Origin: Candidatus Kaelpia aquatica
Lineage (GTDB): Bacteria > Omnitrophota > Gorgyraeia > Kaelpiales > Kaelpiaceae
Direction: 5' to 3'
Length of the DNA stretch: 45,569 bases
Assembly: GCA_030765335.1 (NCBI GenBank)
Contig: JAVCCU010000020.1
Span: 1 to 45,569 of the forward strand
The notes beneath the pieces were generated by a model. It was not told the origin of the DNA. It made no database searches and worked only from the letters and a program-made list of their open reading frames with translations. The position numbers and the translations under genes were made by a program. Below, piece by piece: positions 9,428 through 18,033 of this stretch; position 1 is the first letter of the stretch, and each line of letters begins with the position of its first letter.

Positions 9428-9464
9428 AGATTCTTTAATTGTGAGTAGGTTAGCATTTTAAATT

Positions 9465-10046
9465 TTATCTGTAAAGGCAAAATTCGTCCAGAAATATTCT
9501 TCCCTCTTTCTGGGTTGCGCTTCTTTCGTCAAATACTAAAAGCATCTCATAAGCTTCTGAATAATCAGCCTCCTCATTCATCTTATTTAACGGTATTATT
9601 ACCTGTTGCCACTCAGATGTAACGCCATCAACATTAAAAGATGCTTGTTTACCCTGAATGTTTTTAATCTGGATTTCAAAGGTTGAGGTGCAACCATACT
9701 CTTCATCACCTTTAACGTAAAAAGAAAGATACTTCCAGCCCGTTAAATCTATTCTCTCAAGACGCATCCAGAGTCCGTTATATACAGGAGGGTAAGGCGA
9801 ATCAACATCGTAATAGAGGGAGAGACTACAGCCTCGCCCACCATAGACTATTTGAGGATCAGTTGTAAAGTCCTCATTGCAAAACTGTGTCCTATCCCGC
9901 TCTGTTCTATTCCAGCCACCATAGTCACCGCTTATAAGATTAGGCTTCTCTCCTCTATCAAAATCAGCAATCTTTAAATATTCACAGAATAGCTGAGGCT
10001 GCCTAAGCATCAGTATTAAGACTAACAATTGTAATATTCTCTTCAT
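9465..10046 (-). CDS. Exported beta-sandwich protein, carbohydrate-binding-like
   Basis: The 193-residue product has a hydrophobic signal segment (to about residue 20). One beta-rich domain follows that resembles the CIA30/CBM11-type jelly roll: DFDRGEKPNLISGDYGGW at the front, LTGWKYLSFYVKG in the centre, EWQQVIIPLNKM and a closing RIFLDEFCLYR. Such domains bind sugars or act as assembly chaperones. It overlaps the upstream barrel-like gene by 4 bases, suggesting co-translation and a shared envelope role. The fold is assigned by pattern only. Confidence 0.65.
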   Translation of the reverse strand: MKRILQLLVLILMLRQPQLFCEYLKIADFDRGEKPNLISGDYGGWNRTERDRTQFCNEDFTTDPQIVYGGRGCSLSLYYDVDSPYPPVYNGLWMRLERIDLTGWKYLSFYVKGDEEYGCTSTFEIQIKNIQGKQASFNVDGVTSEWQQVIIPLNKMNEEADYSEAYEMLLVFDERSATQKEGRIFLDEFCLYR

Positions 10047-11707
10047 ATAAATAATCCTAATTTAAAGTAGACTGTATCGACATTATCATTAACATTAAAG
10101 TAGTCTGTATATCTATAGCCAAAGCGTAAATCTATTAATCCAGGCTTTCTAAGCATTAATTCACCTCTACCAGTTATATTGTCGAATGCGCTAAAGCTCA
10201 GTCCATTTCCATAGTCAAGGCCAACTGTGAGCTTAAAGTCTCGCAACAGCTCGATCTCCATCTCATTCTCCCAGGTCCAGCAAGAAGCAGATACAGTTTG
10301 AGCAGAGGCAGTTTCGGGGCTCTTTATCCTAGTATAATCGATATATGTCCAATCTGTTGTATAACTCAACTTTCCATTTATATTCCTCTGCACCTTTAAG
10401 CCTGTCTTCTTTGTCCACCAGGTATCGTGACTTGGAGAGTGCTGCTCTTTGCCCCAACTAAAGTGTGGAGTAATTCTTAAGAATTTTTTCTGATTATAGA
10501 GCTCAAATTCTAGTAAATAATCTCTTCCCCAGGCTTCTCTCTCAGACCAACCTTGATTCTCTGCTTGCTTATATTCACCATTCCAGTATTCGTACTCAAA
10601 CTTTATCTTTAACCTACCAAGGCGTGAGATATGAGGTGATGTTTCAAATCCCACCAAATGGGATTCATAAGGTAGATATGCAGCCGGGTCATTTGTTCTA
10701 TAAGACAACTCATCGCCATAACGCAATTTTAACTTTAGATAACCTAATTTCTTAAGGCGAGGAATGGTGTACTCCATCTGATAGTATCTTTTATTACGGT
10801 TGTCGTAATAGGTGTCATTTAAAGACCATATCTCCTTAGCTTTATAGACTCTCTTTACAGTCTCCTCATGGTTTATAAAAGTAAACTTGGGGAGCCATTC
10901 TCTGATATGCAAGATCACCTCTTCCCGGTAATATTCTTGCTTGTTGATCGATATATAGTCCCGTACCTGGTCATTTCTTCTCTGGTTAAACTCCTGAGCC
11001 TCCAGCATTAAGCTCTCTATTCCTACTCTCTGTTCATCGTACTTATATTCACCTCTTACCCCTATCCAAGGGTGGATCTTTAATCCTTCACGATCTTTAA
11101 AGTAGGGGATCCTGAAGGCTTTATGTTTTGAGTAGTAAGGGTCAAGTATTGTGTTTATTGTCGGGCCCAATCTTTCAGCCCCATAGACTTTGCGTGCATC
11201 TACGCTTATAAATTCTGCTATTATTGCATCCTCTGGATAATCGCTGTATTCTTCGGCTTTATATTTTTTCTTTGCAGGTTTTGTTATTTTAGGTAGAGAT
11301 CTTACTTCTTCTTTCTTTGAGACCTTTATTAACGGTTTTCTCTCTACTTTAGTTATTAGCTCAGATCTATCACTCTTTTCGTCCACCCCTTTAGACGCTT
11401 CCTTAATCTCAACTTTTTCTTCTATTTTTAACTCTATAATTTTCTTTGGCTCTATGCTTTTTGCAACTTTTATCTCTTCTTTTTTTGGAGCTGCAAAAGG
11501 ATATAACTTCTTTGCGCGAGCATAATACTCTTTAGCTAACTCTGGATCCTGACTTTTAACATCGTTACCTTTTGCGCTTAAAGTATAGGCGAGTTTTATT
11601 TTCCACTCTGGATAAGCCTCTCCTGCTTCTGCAAGAAAAGTTTTTAAAAGGAGTGGGCTAGATAACAGGGTGATAAAAATAACAGCTGTTATTTTTAATC
11701 TCTTCAT
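10043..11707 (-). CDS. Putative outer-membrane beta-barrel protein with Lys/Glu-rich periplasmic region
   Basis: The 554-residue protein starts with a signal segment (about 1-27) and one TPR-like helix pair (DPELAKEYYARAKKLYP). A Lys/Glu-rich low-complexity stretch covers about 75-155. From about 175 to the end it is strongly aromatic, with alternating polar and hydrophobic strands (for example LKLRYGDELSYRT, FKLTVGLDYGNGLSFS, LIDLRFGYRYTDYF). This is typical of an outer-membrane barrel, although the last residue is Ile rather than Phe. It is probably a porin-like or exopolysaccharide-secretion barrel. It is first of four envelope genes transcribed from its own promoter. Confidence 0.6.
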   Translation of the reverse strand: MKRLKITAVIFITLLSSPLLLKTFLAEAGEAYPEWKIKLAYTLSAKGNDVKSQDPELAKEYYARAKKLYPFAAPKKEEIKVAKSIEPKKIIELKIEEKVEIKEASKGVDEKSDRSELITKVERKPLIKVSKKEEVRSLPKITKPAKKKYKAEEYSDYPEDAIIAEFISVDARKVYGAERLGPTINTILDPYYSKHKAFRIPYFKDREGLKIHPWIGVRGEYKYDEQRVGIESLMLEAQEFNQRRNDQVRDYISINKQEYYREEVILHIREWLPKFTFINHEETVKRVYKAKEIWSLNDTYYDNRNKRYYQMEYTIPRLKKLGYLKLKLRYGDELSYRTNDPAAYLPYESHLVGFETSPHISRLGRLKIKFEYEYWNGEYKQAENQGWSEREAWGRDYLLEFELYNQKKFLRITPHFSWGKEQHSPSHDTWWTKKTGLKVQRNINGKLSYTTDWTYIDYTRIKSPETASAQTVSASCWTWENEMEIELLRDFKLTVGLDYGNGLSFSAFDNITGRGELMLRKPGLIDLRFGYRYTDYFNVNDNVDTVYFKLGLFI

Positions 11708-11713
11708 TTTTTA

Positions 11714-11722
11714 ATTATAGCA
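11714..11722 (-). promoter_or_regulatory. Extended -10 promoter immediately before the barrel gene
   Basis: On the minus strand TGCTATAAT is an exact extended -10 (TGnTATAAT). It ends six bases before the ATG at 11707, with no Shine-Dalgarno sequence between. No good -35 is visible. Transcription would start at or next to the ATG, implying a leaderless or nearly leaderless message. Confidence 0.55.
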
Positions 11723-11744
11723 TAAAATTTCATTTTTAGCATAG

Positions 11745-12098
11745 TTAGAATTTTATTATGTAGTATAACAATACCATAACCACTATTAGACTTAGTATAT
11801 AAAAATCATTGAATTTAAGGAACTCTGAAATCTTTACAGCGGGAGAGAGGTCTTCTCTCTTGTATTCAATCTCTCTTGTCTTCTCTATTTCTGCTATCCC
11901 TTTCCTGTTGCTGTCTCTATCCGACTTGTTCTCTTTAACCAAATCTTTGTACTTTTCAAGCTCTTGCTGTGAGAATCGGATAAACTTACCGGCAATCTTG
12001 TAGTGCGGAATCTTATACTCATCTATTAAACCTTGAAATATATCATCCTCAATCTTAAGAAATGCGGCTGACTCGCTGAAAGTTAAAAGCTTATCCAT
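11745..12098 (-). CDS. Tail-anchored excisionase/MerR-like HTH protein
   Basis: The 117-residue protein has an N-terminal winged HTH of the HTH_17/excisionase type (about 3-52: LTFSESAAFLKI, then IPHYKIAGKFIRFSQQELEKY). A charged linker (53-95) and a single C-terminal membrane helix (about 98-116, FYILSLIVVMVLLYYIIKF) follow. The helix is at the extreme end, so the HTH should face the cytoplasm. No Shine-Dalgarno sequence is obvious. It lies 11 bases after a bactofilin that carries the same type of HTH, so the pair may work together at the membrane. DNA binding is inferred from the fold only. Confidence 0.75.
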   Translation of the reverse strand: MDKLLTFSESAAFLKIEDDIFQGLIDEYKIPHYKIAGKFIRFSQQELEKYKDLVKENKSDRDSNRKGIAEIEKTREIEYKREDLSPAVKISEFLKFNDFYILSLIVVMVLLYYIIKF

Positions 12099-12109
12099 TG
12101 TTTTTAAAA

Positions 12110-12619
12110 TTAAGAAACTTTTTCTTTGGAAAGCCAGTTTTCAACCTCTTTTCTATCAAAGAGATATTTAGACCCCTCTCTCATAACAGGTATCTTGTTA
12201 TCTTCTACCCAGTTAAGAAGAGTCTCTCTGTCAACCTTAAGATAAGCTGCCATCTCTTCAAGCGTCAGAAACTTTGCTTTTTCAGATCTCATTATGCATT
12301 CACCGTTTAATATTGCCCCCTCTTCTACAACCAAGACAGGGGTCTTAATCTCACCTTTAACATTAGCAGGTGATATTAGAGTCAATCTTTTAAGGGCAAT
12401 TATATTACCCTCTACTTTACCTGCGATTGTAATATCTTCACCGATTATCTCTGCACCTACATAAGCATCCTTTCCCACTATCAGTGTACCTTTCGTGTCA
12501 AGTTTGCCTTGAAAATTTCCGTTTATAGTAAGGTTTACAGAGTCTTTAAAGGTAAGCTCTCCCTGCATTGTAGCATTGACTTCTAAGACTTTATCATCAC
12601 CTTTCTTTTTAATAGCCAT
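12110..12619 (-). CDS. Bactofilin fused to a C-terminal HTH_17 domain
   Basis: Bactofilins polymerise without nucleotide into cytoskeletal filaments, often at the inner membrane, and guide cell shape and local wall synthesis. Residues about 10-110 show the right-handed beta-helix pattern of repeated Gly/Val/Ile turns (LTINGNFQGKL, TLIVGKDAYVGAEIIG, ITIAGKVEGNIIA). The usual short tail is replaced by a complete excisionase-type HTH at about 117-166 (FLTLEEMAAYLKVDRETLLNWVED, then FDRKEVENWL; note that only fragments are quoted). A strong site GGGAGGTG precedes the ATG. The fusion could tie filaments to DNA or use the HTH as a protein-binding module. Confidence 0.85.
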   Translation of the reverse strand: MAIKKKGDDKVLEVNATMQGELTFKDSVNLTINGNFQGKLDTKGTLIVGKDAYVGAEIIGEDITIAGKVEGNIIALKRLTLISPANVKGEIKTPVLVVEEGAILNGECIMRSEKAKFLTLEEMAAYLKVDRETLLNWVEDNKIPVMREGSKYLFDRKEVENWLSKEKVS

Positions 12620-12631
12620 ATTACACCTCCC

Positions 12632-13285
12632 TTATATCCAGTTTATTGATTTTATTCCTGCTATCCTAACTAGATCGTTTTTAATATTTTCAGTATATCT
12701 GCCTAAAATCTTTAAGTTGAATTCTATTAGGCAGCTATCTTCTTGATCAGATAGAGTTTTAATGCTGAAATCTTTTATTTCGCTCCTATATTCAGCTAGT
12801 ATCAACCTAACCTCCTGAAGTATTTTTAAGTCTTTCGAGCCTTCTATCTGCAGAGTTTTAAAGGCGGAGCTTCTTAAGATGTTTCTTTCAAAGTCGGGGA
12901 GGAAAAATAAGACCCCTAGTATTATTGCGGTTGTCACTATTGCCAAAATGTATCCGCCAGAACCTACTGCAAGTCCTATTCCAGCAACAGCCCAAAGAGA
13001 CGCTGCTGTAGTTAAACCGCGTATTGAGGCTTTAAAGCGTATTATTGTTCCTGCCCCCAGAAAACCTATTCCGCTTATAACTTGCGCTGCTATTCTGGAT
13101 GGGTCTGCAGAGGCACCATAGAGTTTGTGCATATTTATAGATATGATCATCATAAGAGCAGAGCCTACTCCAACCAGTATATGGGTTCTGAAGCCAGCAG
13201 CTCTTCCGTGCTGCTCTCTCTCAAGACCAATCAATCCTGAGAGTATCAATGCCAGTAGTATTTTAAAGATATCGGTTAAGTCCAT
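12632..13285 (-). CDS. MgtC/SapB-family membrane protein
   Basis: The 217-residue protein has four or five hydrophobic segments in its first 135 residues. It carries the MgtC family signature GLIGLEREQHGRAAGFRTH and the Gly-rich VISGIGFLGAGTIIRF. A soluble C-terminal ACT-like tail occupies about 140-217. Family members modulate ATP synthase or magnesium homeostasis, or are of unknown role; the name does not imply magnesium transport here. It overlaps tsaD by 10 bases and lies 12 bases before the bactofilin gene. Confidence 0.85.
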   Translation of the reverse strand: MDLTDIFKILLALILSGLIGLEREQHGRAAGFRTHILVGVGSALMMIISINMHKLYGASADPSRIAAQVISGIGFLGAGTIIRFKASIRGLTTAASLWAVAGIGLAVGSGGYILAIVTTAIILGVLFFLPDFERNILRSSAFKTLQIEGSKDLKILQEVRLILAEYRSEIKDFSIKTLSDQEDSCLIEFNLKILGRYTENIKNDLVRIAGIKSINWI

Positions 13286-14274
13286 CTCTCTCCAAATATC
13301 GAATAAGGTTCAAAATTTAAATCAGCTCCTATTCCTTTGTTCTTATTATACAGTTGGTAAGCAAAACCTGCAACCATTCCTGCATTATCTGATGAATATT
13401 TTTTATCAGTCAGATATACGTCTGTCTCTAGATTTTCCAGCAGCTCTCTCAATCTATTGTTAGCTGTTACTCCTCCGCCGGCAATAATCCTTTTAAGCTT
13501 AAAATCAACTAAAGCCTGCTCTGCCTTAAAAAGTAAGGATTTAAAAGCTGCCTCCTGGAATCCATAACATATTTCATCAATGTCAGAATCTTTAAGTTCA
13601 TCTTGTTTCTTTAGATGGTAGAGTACCGCGGTCTTAAGGCCGCTATAACTTAAGTCATAACCATCTTTTACCTTTGGCGGGGTAAAAGTAATATCTCTTT
13701 TTTTTGCTCTCTTTGCCCTTCTCTCTACCTCTGGACCTCCAGGGAAACCGAGCCCGAGCATTTTGGCAACCTTATCGAAGGATTCACCTAAGGCATCATC
13801 TCTAGTTTTTCCAATTAATTTAAAATCGCAAAAACCTTTGACTATAAATAGACTTGTATGACCGCCTGAAATAGCAAGTCCTAAGTAAGGAAACTCTATC
13901 TCTGCTTGACTTAAATAGGGTGAATATAGATGGGCTAGAATATGATCTACAGGTATCAGCGGCAGACCTAACCCATAGGCAATAGATTTTGCAAATGTGA
14001 TACCTACCATAAGTGAGCCTATTAATCCCGGCCCCTGCGTAACAGCCAGAGCATCTATTTTGGATAGACCTACCCCTGATTTAGAGAGTGCCTCTTTGAA
14101 GGCAGGAAGTATTACCTCTACATGGTGACGTGTTGCTATCTCAGGCACTATTCCTCCATACTTTTTATGCAGCCCTACGCTAGAAGCTATAATATTTGAT
14201 TCGACAATATTACCGTCTTTAACAACGGCTATTGATGTCTCATCACATGAAGTCTCTATGCCCAGTATTCTCAT
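13276..14274 (-). CDS. tsaD: tRNA N6-adenosine threonylcarbamoyltransferase
   Basis: TsaD, with TsaB and TsaE, attaches threonylcarbamoyl to A37 of tRNAs that read ANN codons. The 332-residue length is typical. The metal-binding pair H111 and H115 in HILAH is present, as are the N-terminal ASKHA fold motif GIETSCDET and the C-terminal SSDNAGM segment that supplies the metal Asp. It overlaps the deacetylase gene by 4 bases and the MgtC gene by 10. No tsaB or tsaE is present in the window. Confidence 0.96.
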   Translation of the reverse strand: MRILGIETSCDETSIAVVKDGNIVESNIIASSVGLHKKYGGIVPEIATRHHVEVILPAFKEALSKSGVGLSKIDALAVTQGPGLIGSLMVGITFAKSIAYGLGLPLIPVDHILAHLYSPYLSQAEIEFPYLGLAISGGHTSLFIVKGFCDFKLIGKTRDDALGESFDKVAKMLGLGFPGGPEVERRAKRAKKRDITFTPPKVKDGYDLSYSGLKTAVLYHLKKQDELKDSDIDEICYGFQEAAFKSLLFKAEQALVDFKLKRIIAGGGVTANNRLRELLENLETDVYLTDKKYSSDNAGMVAGFAYQLYNKNKGIGADLNFEPYSIFGERWT

Positions 14275-15317
14275 CTTAGCTCCGACAATTTAACCGGGTA
14301 AGTGCTCTCTTTTATTTCGGCTAACATACTCAATATGGTTTTAAGTGTTGTCTCCCTATCATGACCTATTGCTATTGCAAAACCTTTCCGTTTTGCCAAA
14401 CGTATAGCCTCTCTAATCTGCTTTTTAATATACCCACTATCTTCAATATTATCTATAAAAACATCTCTTTGAAAACATTTTAAATTTAGCTCTTTTGCTA
14501 CCTCTAGACTTTTAGAGTCTGACACTACGCGGCTATCCAAAAAATAGAGACCTCTCTCTTTAAGAATCTTTAAGATAGTAGTCATCTTTTCTTTATCTCT
14601 GCATAAAGATGAGCCCATGTGGTTGTTTGCCCCCTTGACATCTCTTAATTCATTTAGAAAGCCATTCAGCTCTTCTATTATATTTTCATCCGAGGTTGTG
14701 CTTTTAATCGTGAATTTCTCAAGGTGTTTCTCTATTTTTTTGCTTTTAACAGGCTCCATTGGTAGGTGAAGGAGTACCTCATGGCCGCTCTTCTTGGCTA
14801 TCAAGCTTATGCTCTTTGAATACTGTAGATTAGGGAGTATTGATATATTTAGAGGCAGTTCGATTTCTTTTAAGTAATGGAGAGTCTTATTACTATATCC
14901 AAAGTCATCGAGCACTATAACTAAGCAGCCCTTATCTTTTTTGATTAATTTAATATTATATAAAGGCATTTTTTTAAATAATACGCTGTATTCCGCATCA
15001 CTAGGCAGCCCACCTCTTTCTATGAGTAGAAAACCTTCTCTCTCTAGTATGCTCTTCAGTTCTTCTCGAAATGCATAGAAAGGGAAATCAGGAGGTACTT
15101 CATATATCCTCTCTATAAGCAGATATTTGGAGCCAAATTTTTTATAAATATCTTTAGACTCTTTTTTTAATGCATAATTGTCAATACCGAAACTGCCTAA
15201 GTAATTCTTTAGGTGGGATTCAATTCTCTCTGTTTTCTTAATATGATCATAAGGCAAGAGATAAAATGTAGAGATTGTAATAAATAATGCAATTAACAGC
15301 TTTAAAGAGAGTCTCAT
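14271..15317 (-). CDS. Divergent polysaccharide deacetylase family protein
   Basis: The 348-residue protein has an N-terminal membrane anchor or signal (about 5-21), a charged linker and a NodB-like barrel from about residue 128. Its landmarks are VIVLDDFGYS with D137-D138, LHLPMEPV, NNHMGS and AIAIGHDRET, which match the divergent polysaccharide deacetylase family. Members are periplasmic and presumed to act on envelope glycans; the precise substrate is unknown. It is joined to the S41 protease gene by a one-base overlap, a pairing seen in several bacteria that suggests a shared role in cell-wall remodelling. Confidence 0.85.
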   Translation of the reverse strand: MRLSLKLLIALFITISTFYLLPYDHIKKTERIESHLKNYLGSFGIDNYALKKESKDIYKKFGSKYLLIERIYEVPPDFPFYAFREELKSILEREGFLLIERGGLPSDAEYSVLFKKMPLYNIKLIKKDKGCLVIVLDDFGYSNKTLHYLKEIELPLNISILPNLQYSKSISLIAKKSGHEVLLHLPMEPVKSKKIEKHLEKFTIKSTTSDENIIEELNGFLNELRDVKGANNHMGSSLCRDKEKMTTILKILKERGLYFLDSRVVSDSKSLEVAKELNLKCFQRDVFIDNIEDSGYIKKQIREAIRLAKRKGFAIAIGHDRETTLKTILSMLAEIKESTYPVKLSELR

Positions 15318-16612
15318 TAAGATTCAGAGAGCATCTTATTGTACTTGACTAACCCTTTCATTATATTTATTGCTTGCTCAAGCTCAAAGTCCAGCTTATC
15401 TTCTTTTTCTTCGAGCGATATCTCTTCTTTTCCTTCTTCAATATCTTCAAACATAGTTTCGGTATCTAATTCGGATGAGGCATCTTCAAGCAGAGCTTTG
15501 ATTCTTTTTTTATCTATCTTAACATCAGGCTCTACTCCCTTTTCGTGTATCAAATTTCCGCTCGGAGTATAATAATGGGCTGTTGTCAGCCTTACTGCTG
15601 AATTATCCTTTAAAGGTATAATTGTCTGTACAGAGGCTTTTCCAAACGAAGTCTGACCTATAATCAAGCCTCTGTTATTATCTTTTATTGCCCCAGCAAG
15701 AATCTCAGAACCACTTGCACTGCCTTTATTTATAAGAACGATTAGAGGTGCTTTTATGAAGCTTCCTCCGCCGGAGTGAAACCTCATATCCTGTTTAGCA
15801 TTTCTACCTTGAGTATAAACCACTAGATCCCCTTTGGGTAGAAACTCACTCGTTATAGCTACTGCTATATCAAGAAGTCCGCCGGGATTATTTCTTAGAT
15901 CAACTATCAGGCCTTCGATTTTTTTATCTTTAAAGCTCTTTAGTGCTTTTTTAAAATCAGGCAATGTATTCTCTTGAAACTCAAGAATCTTAATATAGCC
16001 TATATCGTCATTTATAACCCTAACCTCTTTAACGCTCTCTATCTTTACAATATCCCTTATGATTTTAAAACCTATTAACCGTTGTTCACTCTCTCTTAAT
16101 ACCGTAATAGCAACCTCTGTTTTGGGCTTGCCTCTTAATTTTTTGACAGCCTCCATGAGAGTAATTCCTTTCGTGCTCTCATCTCCTATCTTTACTATTC
16201 TATCCCCAGCCTGTAGGCCTGCTTCATATCCTGGCGTACCTTCAAGAGGTGATATTATAGTAAGCACTCCGGTCTTTATGGCGATCACTATTCCTATTCC
16301 TCCAAATTCACCTTCGGTTTCCACTCTTAACTCTTGATAGAGATCAGGCTCTAAAAACTGACTATAAGGGTCTAGTGCTCCCAACATCCCCTGAAGCGCT
16401 CCATAGATTATATCCTTCGGCGTTTCTTCCTCTACGTACTCTTGCTGAATAAGGGCTATGACGTCAGAAAAGACCTCAAGATTTGAATAGAGATCTTGAT
16501 CGTTGCTTTTACTTGGCTTGTTGATGTCGACATCCAATGAATAGCTTGGGATATTATGCAAAGTTATTGAGATAGCTATTGCAATAACAATTAAAAATAA
16601 AACCCTCTTCAT
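15317..16612 (-). CDS. S41-family C-terminal processing protease
   Basis: The 431-residue protease has a signal or anchor segment (about 1-25). A PDZ domain spans about 95-180 (GGIGIVI, GLQAGDRIVKIG), followed by the S41 catalytic domain. The expected Ser-Lys dyad is present as S300 in NKGSASGSEI and K325 in GQTSFGKAS, with the usual 25-residue spacing. An acidic tail (about 370-415) precedes the C-terminus. CtpA-type enzymes cleave periplasmic proteins at their C-termini, often wall hydrolases or lipoproteins. The gene overlaps gatB by 4 bases. Confidence 0.94.
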   Translation of the reverse strand: MKRVLFLIVIAIAISITLHNIPSYSLDVDINKPSKSNDQDLYSNLEVFSDVIALIQQEYVEEETPKDIIYGALQGMLGALDPYSQFLEPDLYQELRVETEGEFGGIGIVIAIKTGVLTIISPLEGTPGYEAGLQAGDRIVKIGDESTKGITLMEAVKKLRGKPKTEVAITVLRESEQRLIGFKIIRDIVKIESVKEVRVINDDIGYIKILEFQENTLPDFKKALKSFKDKKIEGLIVDLRNNPGGLLDIAVAITSEFLPKGDLVVYTQGRNAKQDMRFHSGGGSFIKAPLIVLINKGSASGSEILAGAIKDNNRGLIIGQTSFGKASVQTIIPLKDNSAVRLTTAHYYTPSGNLIHEKGVEPDVKIDKKRIKALLEDASSELDTETMFEDIEEGKEEISLEEKEDKLDFELEQAINIMKGLVKYNKMLSES

Positions 16613-18033
16613 GTCAGGCCTCCCAGTTCTCGGTTTAATAGTTTATTGGCTATTCCAGGGTTTGCTTTCCCTTTCGTTGCCTTCATAATCTGTCCTATAA
16701 GAAATTTTATTGCCTCTCTCCTGCCGCTTTTAAAATCTTCAACAGCCCCGGGATTTTCTCTTATGATCCGGGCTACTATATCTTGAATATCAGATTCTTT
16801 GTTTATCTGTGTTAGGTTCTCTTTTTCAATTATAACCGAAGGGTCGAGATCTCTCTTTATAAGTTCAGGCAAGATGCTCCTTGCTATCTTTATAGATAGC
16901 TCTTTTTTTTCTATCATATTAAGTAATTTAGCACAATTTAAAGCAGAAAGCTTTATCTCTTTAAAGCCTATTTTGTGTTCATTAGCTACCCCTATTATAT
17001 CAGATGTTATGAAATTGCAGATCAGCTTAGGGTTATCGCAGACCTTTAAAACCTCTTCGAAATAATCTCCAACACTCTTATCTTTTACCAGTAATTCGGT
17101 ATCATAATCACTCAAACTGTATTTATTTTTAAACCTCTCTCTTCTCTTTTGCGGCAACTCCGGTAATTCTTTTTTAATACTATTATTTAGCTCCTTGGAT
17201 ATTTCGTATTTAACTAGATCAGGCTCAGGGAAATACCTGTAATCATGAACATCTTCTTTGCTTCTCATCGCAATTGTCATCTGTCTTCTCTCATCCCAAA
17301 GGCGAGTCTCATGAACAACCTCTTCACTGTTTTCAAGCACGATTCTCTGTCTATCTATTTCATGTTCCAGAGCTTGCCTGATACCCCGAAATGTGTTCAT
17401 GTTTTTTAACTCTATCTTCCTTCCTAACTCTTTTGCGCCTTCTGCAGCTAGAGATATATTTGAATCGCACCTTAAACTTCCTTCTTCCATGTTGCAATCA
17501 GATATACCAAGATAGAGCACAGTAGTTCTAAGCTCCTGAAGAAAGTCATATGCTTCTTGAGGTGAATGTATGTCGGGTTCAGTTACAATCTCTATCAGCG
17601 GAACTCCTGTTCTATTGTAGTCGACAAAACTTCTCTTATTATCTTCTGAGTGCATTAATTTTCCGGCATCCTCTTCCATGTGAATACGGTTGATGTGAAT
17701 ATCTCTACCGTTAATATTTAGAAATCCATCCTTGCCCACCGGAAAACTATATTGAGATATTTGGTAATTTTTGGGTAGATCTGGATAGTAGTAGTTCTTT
17801 CTGTCAAAACTGACATACTCAGAGATAGCACAGTTTAAGGCCAAGGCAGCTTTTATAGCATAATGAAAAGCTCGCTGATTTAAGACCGGCAATGCTCCAG
17901 GAAGACCAAGACAGACGGGACAGGTATGTGTGTTAGGATCTTTTGTGTATGCTGTAGAGCAAGAGCAAAATATCTTTGTTTTGCTTCCAAGATGGATGTG
18001 TATCTCAAGCCCTATTGTGGTTTTATATTTCAT
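16609..18033 (-). CDS. gatB: Asp/Glu-tRNA amidotransferase subunit B
   Basis: GatB is the kinase and tRNA-binding subunit of GatCAB, which converts Glu-tRNA(Gln) and/or Asp-tRNA(Asn) to the amides. The 474 residues show the catalytic GatB domain (GLEIHIHLGSKTKIFCSC at the N-terminus, VDYNRTGVPLIEIVTEPD in the core) and a C-terminal YqeY-like tail. Cys residues in FCSCS and CPVCLG fit the zinc site. It overlaps gatA by 4 bases, completing a gatC-gatA-gatB operon. Confidence 0.97.
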   Translation of the reverse strand: MKYKTTIGLEIHIHLGSKTKIFCSCSTAYTKDPNTHTCPVCLGLPGALPVLNQRAFHYAIKAALALNCAISEYVSFDRKNYYYPDLPKNYQISQYSFPVGKDGFLNINGRDIHINRIHMEEDAGKLMHSEDNKRSFVDYNRTGVPLIEIVTEPDIHSPQEAYDFLQELRTTVLYLGISDCNMEEGSLRCDSNISLAAEGAKELGRKIELKNMNTFRGIRQALEHEIDRQRIVLENSEEVVHETRLWDERRQMTIAMRSKEDVHDYRYFPEPDLVKYEISKELNNSIKKELPELPQKRRERFKNKYSLSDYDTELLVKDKSVGDYFEEVLKVCDNPKLICNFITSDIIGVANEHKIGFKEIKLSALNCAKLLNMIEKKELSIKIARSILPELIKRDLDPSVIIEKENLTQINKESDIQDIVARIIRENPGAVEDFKSGRREAIKFLIGQIMKATKGKANPGIANKLLNRELGGLT

